Made by a program: the position numbers and the translations under genes. The notes under the pieces were generated by a model. It saw nothing but the letters and a program-made list of their open reading frames with translations, ran no database searches and was not told where the DNA came from. Shown in pieces: positions 31,799 to 36,383 of a DNA stretch of 36,383 nucleotides; within the stretch, counting starts at the first letter, position 1, and each line of letters opens with the position of its first letter. Source of the DNA: a virus; IMG/VR virus record IMGVR_UViG_3300033388_002373, positions 1 to 36,383 of that record; one strand, 5' to 3'.

Positions 31799-32057
31799 CC
31801 TTTATATCGACTTGAGAAATAAGCTCTAGTTCCCAAGGTGCGCATTGGAGTCTTTCTCCACCAAGGGTTAAAGTATATGGATAGTCAGACATACTCTTAT
31901 TTATATAAGAAATCTTTCTCTTTTTTCCAAAGTATGCTGAATACTCACCTAGGTAATTCTGAATATCAGTGTCCGAATAGCCGTGTTTTGGCAACTCATG
32001 AATTATCTGCTCCATACTCCGTACCCTTACGTAGTCACCCTTCTTAAAAGTTGGCAT
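31779..32057 (-). CDS. SH3-like small protein with tag
   Basis: 92 residues, MPTFKKGDYVRVRSMEQI, then GYSDTDIQNYLGEYSAYFGKKRKISYI, YTLTLGGERLQCAPWELELI and tag VDIKDVYANF. Paralogue of 31532 and 32044. The tag codons GTA TAT GCC contain the ATG of the next gene (tATGCC), an overlap of 20 bases. Confidence 0.65.
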   Translation of the reverse strand: MPTFKKGDYVRVRSMEQIIHELPKHGYSDTDIQNYLGEYSAYFGKKRKISYINKSMSDYPYTLTLGGERLQCAPWELELISQVDIKDVYANF

Positions 32058-32301
32058 TATAAATATCCTCTACATACCCTTCAACAATTGGTTCTAGCAT
32101 TTCATGTGTCCAGTTTAGTGAGAATTCCTTAATAAGGTATTTATCATTTGGAGTTACTCTACGAATAGTCACAACAGTGCCTGCAAGGTGCTCCATCTCA
32201 CCCACAAAGGTGTCTTGCCCAACTGCGGGGTAGTAAGGAAACTTTTTGAGAGCTTCTATAGTCTTTACCCTTACCTTTTGTCCAACTTTAAAATGTTGCA
32301 T
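32044..32301 (-). CDS. SH3-like small protein with tag
   Basis: 85 residues, MQHFKVGQKVRVKTIEALKK, an AGTVVTIRRVTPNDKYLI strand pair, SLNWTHEMLEPIVEG and the tag YVEDIYNANF, with an extra residue before the last F. Paralogue of 31532 and 31779. ATG is nested in the Tyr codon of the upstream tag (AAGGATATATATG is both K-D-I-Y and SD plus start). Confidence 0.65.
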   Translation of the reverse strand: MQHFKVGQKVRVKTIEALKKFPYYPAVGQDTFVGEMEHLAGTVVTIRRVTPNDKYLIKEFSLNWTHEMLEPIVEGYVEDIYNANF

Positions 32302-32572
32302 ATATATCCTTTAGTGGGTCTTCTGGTATTACTTCAAACTCATCTATATATAGATGAACAATTCCTGTACTCAGCAGCAAATTCATCGAACCTTCTCCAG
32401 TCTCCAAACCCTCCTGCAATCTAGCAGTCATTGGAACTCTGTGGGTGGTTCCCATAGCCTTGCCGTAGTGTCCAGCATCATTCGCTAACCACAACGATTC
32501 CATGGTGTCGCTTCCTGCGGAATCATACAGCTCTGTTAGCTCATCTTTGTTTTTCACCCGAATTGTTATCAT
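32288..32572 (-). CDS. Small beta-rich protein with tag
   Basis: 94 residues, ATG 32572 deep in the helicase 3' end with SD AAGGAG. ITIRVKNKDELTELYDS, then GSDTMESLWLANDAGHYGKAMG, MNLLLSTGIVHLYIDEFEV and tag PLKDIYATF. The start 'I-R-V-K-N-K-D-E-L' is like the 'V-R-V-K-T-x-E' start of the other SH3-like proteins without the F-K-x-G turn. A more distant member of the group. Confidence 0.6.
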   Translation of the reverse strand: MITIRVKNKDELTELYDSAGSDTMESLWLANDAGHYGKAMGTTHRVPMTARLQEGLETGEGSMNLLLSTGIVHLYIDEFEVIPEDPLKDIYATF

Positions 32573-33890
32573 ATACCAACTCCTTAAGTTGTGCTTTTAT
32601 TGCGTCTGTCTTACCAAATGACAGTCTACCAGTTTTACGGTATCGTTTCATTCTAATCTTACCACCATAGGCAAGACTTCCTTCTATTGCAAAGTCGAAC
32701 CACAGCACTGATTGTGTCTTTTTGAACGGTGCAGGTCTTTTCAGACGACCTTCTTGTTGTTCAAGCAACTCTTGGCTTGAACTATTAGGCATAATTCTGA
32801 ATGAAAAGCCTAGTTCAGGAATAGAAATACCTGCAGATAATGGGGCAGACCCTAATAAGAATCTACACTCACCACTAGCAACAGCTTCAAGTATCCTTTT
32901 ACGTTCCTTCTTTGTGGTATTTCCTCTAATCACTTCTGATTGTAGACCTACTTCAGCAAGCATTGCAACCATCATGTCCTGAAACTTAAGTGAATCTATA
33001 ATTATCCAAGTACAACCATAAAACTTAACTAGTTCAACACAGAGTGACACGACATCCCTAGGTATTGAACTTCTCATAAAGAACTTAGTTAAGGCTGGTT
33101 TATACATCATCTTGGATTGAGGTGACATAAATCTTAGATGTCGATAATCTAGCATTACATACTTAGGTTCTATCTCAGTGTCAGGAATCATCTCAACCTT
33201 ATTGTCTCCAACTAAGAAACCAATCATAGGTGTTCGTCCTGTAAGTTCCTTGCTAGGAGTAGCACTCATAAGTAATTGGTACTTAGGGTTAAGTTTTAAG
33301 TAAATATTAAGTCTACTTTTAGTCAGTAAGTTTTCACACTCATCAACTACAACGAAACCAATCTCTTCTTTAAGTCTGTCCACTAATTGTGGGTTAGCCA
33401 TAAGATACTGGAATGTACAGATATTCACATCTCCAAGTTCTGGTTCTTTGCCAGACAGTATAACTACTGAGCCTGCAAGATTATCACTAAGCTCACCATG
33501 CATCTGGTCTACTAGCATACCTAGGTGAGCCAGAACTAGTGTTCTTTGCCCAACTCCTTGAATTACATAGCCTAACGAGAAACTCTTTCCTGACCCCGTC
33601 TTTGCAGTAAGTAGGCATTCTCCTCTGTCACCACTTAGGGTTTTAATCATACCGCCAACAGGCTCTACTTGATAATCTCTAAGTGAGAATGTTGAAGATA
33701 CTTTAATACTAATAGGGCTGTCTACTAAAGACATTCGTCCTTGTTCAATAGTTGGTGTATGTCTCGGCAGAGTCATAGTACCATCTGTGTTTAGAAGGTA
33801 GCCCTTAAATTCTTCAAGTGGTTCAAATGGGTTTGGGAATGATAGTATCTTATCAATACTATCATTAAATGGAATGTTAGAAGTTTGCAT
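32541..33890 (-). CDS. SF2 DNA helicase (T5 D10 type)
   Basis: 449 residues. Motif Q-like LRDYQVEPV (70-78), Walker A AKTGSGKS (96-103), DECE (183-186), SATP (209-212), and the second RecA-like domain with WIIIDSLKFQ, RGNTTKKERKRILEA, LGSAPLSAGISIPEL and QQEGRLKRP (motif VI). It is like UvsW and T5 D10, which remodel replication forks and branched DNA. ATG is nested in the tag of the gene upstream. The enzyme itself lacks the tag. Confidence 0.85.
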   Translation of the reverse strand: MQTSNIPFNDSIDKILSFPNPFEPLEEFKGYLLNTDGTMTLPRHTPTIEQGRMSLVDSPISIKVSSTFSLRDYQVEPVGGMIKTLSGDRGECLLTAKTGSGKSFSLGYVIQGVGQRTLVLAHLGMLVDQMHGELSDNLAGSVVILSGKEPELGDVNICTFQYLMANPQLVDRLKEEIGFVVVDECENLLTKSRLNIYLKLNPKYQLLMSATPSKELTGRTPMIGFLVGDNKVEMIPDTEIEPKYVMLDYRHLRFMSPQSKMMYKPALTKFFMRSSIPRDVVSLCVELVKFYGCTWIIIDSLKFQDMMVAMLAEVGLQSEVIRGNTTKKERKRILEAVASGECRFLLGSAPLSAGISIPELGFSFRIMPNSSSQELLEQQEGRLKRPAPFKKTQSVLWFDFAIEGSLAYGGKIRMKRYRKTGRLSFGKTDAIKAQLKELVYDNNSGEKQR

Positions 33891-34143
33891 ATATCTCTTT
33901 TAGGTTTGTTTTTGAGTCATAGTAAGGCTCAGAGTTTTCTGGTGGAACAGGTGCAGAATGTGAGTTACCACTGGATGGGTTGTATTTATTAATGTAGTAT
34001 ATTGTACCTTCTGGAAGAACTCTCAGCCCTAATAGGGATTTCTTTATTGCATAAGACGTTAAGAGTTTGGGGTTTTCCATATAGTATTGTCTTACTTCAT
34101 CAAGGTCACGAAAGCTCCAATAACGGATGTAACTAGAGGTCAT
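33877..34143 (-). CDS. Unknown tag-bearing small protein
   Basis: 88 residues from ATG 34143 (TSSYIRYWSFRDLDEVRQYY), which lies in the Tyr codon of the upstream tag and has GGAGG before it; a longer frame to 34248 is not supported. Segments RVLPEGTIYYINKY and NSHSAPVPPENSEP lead to the tag SKTNLKEIYANF. The 'Y-W-S-F-R-D-L-D-E-V' start matches 'WWGFRTPQELRIF' of the next gene, so the two are paralogues. Confidence 0.65.
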   Translation of the reverse strand: MTSSYIRYWSFRDLDEVRQYYMENPKLLTSYAIKKSLLGLRVLPEGTIYYINKYNPSSGNSHSAPVPPENSEPYYDSKTNLKEIYANF

Positions 34144-34381
34144 AGATTGCCTCCATATCAAAGAGTGGCTCTTTAAAGTAGAACTCAAAGCTACCCTCAT
34201 CACCTCGGTAGAATTGAGAGGTTGTAACACCACTTTTTCTAACTCCAAAGGCTATCATGCTTTTCCATTCTCTGGTACCTGCTAACCATCCACGAGAATT
34301 TCCTGAATTAGGATACCCGTTTCTTTCTTTGAAAATACGAAGCTCCTGAGGAGTTCTAAACCCCCACCAGTTATAGTCCAT
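34133..34381 (-). CDS. Unknown tag-bearing small protein
   Basis: 82 residues, MDYNWWGFRTPQELRIFKER, then GWLAGTREWKSMIAFGVRKSG and aromatic strands (GSFEFYFKEP), ending FDMEAIYDL, a form of the tag with L in the last position. The ATG is nested in the tag of 34371. Paralogue of 33877. Confidence 0.65.
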   Translation of the reverse strand: MDYNWWGFRTPQELRIFKERNGYPNSGNSRGWLAGTREWKSMIAFGVRKSGVTTSQFYRGDEGSFEFYFKEPLFDMEAIYDL

Positions 34382-34628
34382 AGATAGCGCTCATGTCAAC
34401 TGCTGGGAAGTATTCTACAAAACTCTTGGGATGAGGGCCTATAGATATATCTTTTAAGTGAGTACGCTGACATGTACCATTCTCATTTATTACAACAAAC
34501 AGATGGAAGAAGTCACCATAAACTCCTGACACAGTTAGTATAACTCTAGGTGACGTTGCAACTTCTGGGTACTTAAGACCCAGTGACTCAACTGCTGCGA
34601 TTGATGTGACTAGATAAGTTACAGCCAT
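34371..34628 (-). CDS. Unknown tag-bearing small protein
   Basis: 85 residues, strand-rich (TYLVTSIAAVES, PRVILTVSGVYGDFFHLFVVIN), then THLKDISIGPHPKS and tag VDMSAIYGL, the shortest tag seen (last residue L). SD GGAGG. An SH3-like or KOW-like fold is possible from the strands. The Tyr codon of the tag contains the next ATG. Confidence 0.6.
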   Translation of the reverse strand: MAVTYLVTSIAAVESLGLKYPEVATSPRVILTVSGVYGDFFHLFVVINENGTCQRTHLKDISIGPHPKSFVEYFPAVDMSAIYGL

Positions 34629-35113
34629 GAAGCCTCCTTTTTCATTCTAAGCTTTAAGGTAGTTGGAATCTCTATGCCATATCTCTGAGTAAAATCAGTA
34701 ATAGTAAGAGGCGTCTCAAGAATTACAAGTACCTCTCTAGAACTATAGTAATCCAATAGTGATACTAAAAGTCTGGTGGAGAATTCAAAGTTCTTGGCAC
34801 GTTCATTCCCAATCCCATGGACAACAATAGAGCTTACCTTTGAGGGTAAACGGCTATCTGTGTCGTCTGCAAATTGTGACTCGTAGTACTCTGTAAAAGA
34901 GATACCAAAAGTCTTTCTTCCCATTTCCCACAACTGGTTAATAATCGGTCCTGCAGACCCACTAATTAGCAGTTGTCCTTTATCAGGAGCCTTATAGATA
35001 CTATCTGTAAGACTCTTAATTCTGGTCTTTGGCATATCGGATTTATCGTAGTCTTCTCCAAGATACCTTACAGGCAGTCGGAGAGCTTGGTAGATACTTG
35101 AAGTTGGTAACAT
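34619..35113 (-). CDS. Degenerate AAA+ / DnaC-like protein
   Basis: 164 residues. The layout LPVRYLGEDYDKSD, then GQLLISGSAGPIINQLWEM, SSIVVHGIGNER and LLDYYSSREVLVILETPLTITDFTQRYG matches helicase-loader ATPases of the DnaC/IstB type (core strand, Walker A, Walker B, a 'pt-l-i-T-T-N' strand and Y-G). But Walker A is destroyed (no GKT/S) and Walker B has no acidic pair. It may be an ATP-independent loader or a scaffold. It is 0.7 kb from the D10-like helicase; T5 D11 is in this type of position. Weak assignment. Confidence 0.4.
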   Translation of the reverse strand: MLPTSSIYQALRLPVRYLGEDYDKSDMPKTRIKSLTDSIYKAPDKGQLLISGSAGPIINQLWEMGRKTFGISFTEYYESQFADDTDSRLPSKVSSIVVHGIGNERAKNFEFSTRLLVSLLDYYSSREVLVILETPLTITDFTQRYGIEIPTTLKLRMKKEASWL

Positions 35114-35445
35114 TAAAATTCCTTATAGATGTCTAATATAAATGGGGTTGCTGTTAAAGCTTTGTAAGCGTCTTGGAAACTAATAGAATTCTCAGAGTAT
35201 TCTGGTTGTTCACGTGACTGAGACACTCTACAGAATTCGTTATTAAAACTAATGTAGAGTCTGCATTCTGAGTATCTGAAGAGAGAAGCATATCCCTCTT
35301 CATTCTCCGTACCATACGAGGCAAAGCTGAAGTTCTCAAGCTGTATTTTGTAAAGTAACCTGATAATAATCTGAGCTTCTTCCTTTGACTTACACCATAT
35401 AGGCTTTTCGGAGGAAGCCGCTCTTACCCAATTTACTGGAGTCAT
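35113..35445 (-). CDS. Unknown tag-bearing small protein
   Basis: 110 residues with a helix (SKEEAQIIIRLLYKIQLE), strands (SFASYGTENEEGYASLFRYSECRLYISF) and a polar loop with SQSREQPEYSENS, ending FILDIYKEF. The KEF codons AAG GAA TTT followed by TAATG form the SD and start of the next gene. No family recognised. Confidence 0.6.
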   Translation of the reverse strand: MTPVNWVRAASSEKPIWCKSKEEAQIIIRLLYKIQLENFSFASYGTENEEGYASLFRYSECRLYISFNNEFCRVSQSREQPEYSENSISFQDAYKALTATPFILDIYKEF

Positions 35446-35666
35446 AAAAATTCCTTATATACCTCTGTTAAATCCAGGACAGTATCTATGAAAAAGATGT
35501 CATTCCAGTTGAAAGACCCAAAGTCTGTCCCACCAAGAAGGGGGTACATACCAGAGTTAACATATACGCTTTTTATATTTGCTGGTGGGTGTAACGTGAA
35601 TTCTATCGAGTGATTGTAAGTGAACCCAAGAGCTAGTAGCTCCTTGGCAGTCCTAAGCCGTCTCAC
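35442..35666 (-). CDS. Unknown tag-bearing small protein
   Basis: 74 residues from GTG 35666 (RRLRTAKELLALGFTYNHS); this start is chosen because the 'T-A-K-E-L-L-A-x-G-F/W' segment aligns with the N-terminus of the paralogues at 30201 and 29906. Longer starts at ATG 35711 or 35801 have no good SD. Then EFTLHPPANIKSVYVNSG, WNDIFFIDTV and the tag LDLTEVYKEFL with one extra residue. It overlaps the GluRS-like stop. Start confidence is low, gene confidence moderate. Confidence 0.6.
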   Translation of the reverse strand: MRRLRTAKELLALGFTYNHSIEFTLHPPANIKSVYVNSGMYPLLGGTDFGSFNWNDIFFIDTVLDLTEVYKEFL

Positions 35667-36383
35667 AAAGAAGTGCTTCGAGTGGGGGCGTTTGCTTACC
35701 TTCCAGCACATCCTTTCGGAATTGTTTACAAGCAGGGATAGAGAACTTTTTCTTACGAAGTGATGCGATATCTTTTTCTCTGTCTGTAACATGCTTGCCA
35801 AATTGTGAACACAGTACTCTTAGTTCGACGATTGTCTTACATCTTGATTTAAAGGCATCAACCCATAGTGGATTATACGTTTCACCGTATAATTCCTCCA
35901 TGTGGGAGTTCAATGTTTCAGCAGAAGACTTGACCATGTGAAGCCCATTTATAAATCTTAACATATGTTCAGAGAATGCAGTATCATTTCTTCGTAGCTT
36001 GTTCACGTCATACGCTTTAACAATCTCACCAATATTTAAGGCTTCCGAAGTGGGGATACTTTTGTTCCCTAAAGATAGTACAGATTGCATAACAGCATCT
36101 TTTAAGAAACCTTGGGCTTTGTAATCCAGAATACTTTTCGTATCTTCGTTTCTCTTACTAAGCTTCTCATTAAGAGAACCAAGAACAAGAGGAAGATGCG
36201 CGTAATTTACAGTAGCCTTAGGCATACCTGTTGCATAATGAATTGCTTCACGAAGTGCTATCTGTGGTGCGGTCTGAGTAATAATATCAGCCCCACGAGC
36301 CACAAAGTCAACACCTGCAAGCATATCATCAAGCGTGTTTGCCAGAATGTACGTTGCCGTACCATCAGCACGCTGAATAACAG
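35653..36383 (-). CDS. Glutamyl-tRNA synthetase-like protein, C-terminal part (partial)
   Basis: The frame continues past the window edge, so only 242 residues are visible. They begin VIQRADGTATYILANTLDDM, the catalytic-domain strand of GluRS ('q-R-a-D-G-x-x-x-Y'), followed by FVARGADIITQT, NYAHLPLVLGSLNEKLSKRN (KMSKS-like K-L-S-K-R at about 80-84), DYKAQGFLKDAVMQSVLSLG and KAYDVNKLRRNDTAFSEHMLRFING, as in the stem-contact fold of bacterial GluRS. The end part is helical and shorter than in full GluRS, so the anticodon-binding region may be reduced or divergent. RGAD (usually RGED in GluRS) is also the wording of GluQ-RS. A phage-coded enzyme of this kind is unusual. Confidence 0.75.
   Translation of the reverse strand, partial: VIQRADGTATYILANTLDDMLAGVDFVARGADIITQTAPQIALREAIHYATGMPKATVNYAHLPLVLGSLNEKLSKRNEDTKSILDYKAQGFLKDAVMQSVLSLGNKSIPTSEALNIGEIVKAYDVNKLRRNDTAFSEHMLRFINGLHMVKSSAETLNSHMEELYGETYNPLWVDAFKSRCKTIVELRVLCSQFGKHVTDREKDIASLRKKKFSIPACKQFRKDVLEGKQTPPLEALLCETA

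Noticed and set aside
17901-35801. Explaining the C-terminal tag only by SD and start codon overlap
   Set aside because: It fits several junctions, but 26498 has the strict motif without overlap of SD or ATG, and residues upstream of the overlap are conserved as well.
1-36383. tRNA genes, often many in T5-like phages
   Set aside because: No cloverleaf or T-loop GGTTCRA-type run was seen by eye in the few gaps; they may lie outside the window.
1-36383. CRISPR array, IS element, integrase or attachment site
   Set aside because: No regularly spaced repeats, no transposase or recombinase motifs; the only repeats are the short ones listed.

Overview
The window looks like part of a T5-like siphophage genome (Demerecviridae-type), probably infecting a gammaproteobacterium, perhaps a marine one. 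The reasons are the joint presence of an SbcD/SbcC-type nuclease pair (T5 D12/D13), a T5-FEN-type exonuclease (D15), a D10-type helicase, an 851-residue family A DNA polymerase, a separate primase and DnaB-type helicase, a deoxynucleotide monophosphate kinase, NrdA/NrdB, PhoH, ClpP and an M15-peptidase endolysin, all tightly packed with overlapping start and stop codons. The host guess rests on family resemblance only. I saw no tRNA, IS element, integrase or CRISPR array.

Layout. 1-4073 (+): the 3' end of a tail-fibre/receptor-binding gene, its small companion, and a lysis cassette (holin candidate, overlapping inner and outer spanins, a GH108-related protein, a coiled-coil membrane protein, an M15 endolysin). 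A hairpin at 4083-4102 lies between the two convergent blocks. 4102-36383 (-): one long early/replication block. 4.1-8.1 kb holds a metallophosphoesterase, a GIY-YIG-like protein, SbcD and an SSB-like protein. 8.2-13.0 kb holds SbcC, a Cys-rich microprotein, the flap exonuclease and dNMP kinase. 13.1-17.2 kb holds primase, DnaB-type helicase and an ATP-dependent ligase. 17.2-25 kb holds ClpP, PIN-PhoH, NrdAB, a MazG-like protein, a Lar-like protein and ThyX. 25-29.7 kb holds a sigma-70-like factor and the DNA polymerase. 29.7-35.7 kb is a run of small early-type genes interrupted by a D10-like helicase. The window ends inside a glutamyl-tRNA synthetase-like gene.

How the genes work together. 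NrdAB, ThyX, the MazG-like protein and dNMP kinase would supply dNTPs. Primase, helicase, polymerase, SSB-like protein and ligase copy DNA. SbcCD, the flap nuclease and the SF2 helicase process recombination and replication intermediates. The sigma-like protein could switch transcription. Two intergenic promoters (8221-8254 and 13065-13098) share an unusual 34-bp architecture.

Most notable. At least fifteen otherwise different small proteins between 17.9 and 35.7 kb end in the same short C-terminal motif, roughly D-hydrophobic-x-x-[ILV]-Y-x-[END]-F-stop. A sixteenth has the motif 56 codons before its stop, where a single base change seems to have removed the ancestral stop and opened an overprinted frame. 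I know of no description of such a shared tag; this may be the undescribed system of the window. Other unusual points are the phage-borne GluRS-like gene, a 10-codon leader peptide coupled to a TTG-started polymerase, and two possible AUA starts. Several starts given here are corrected from the longest open frame using Shine-Dalgarno (SD) position and gene junctions, and seven very short genes (10-49 codons) are added.
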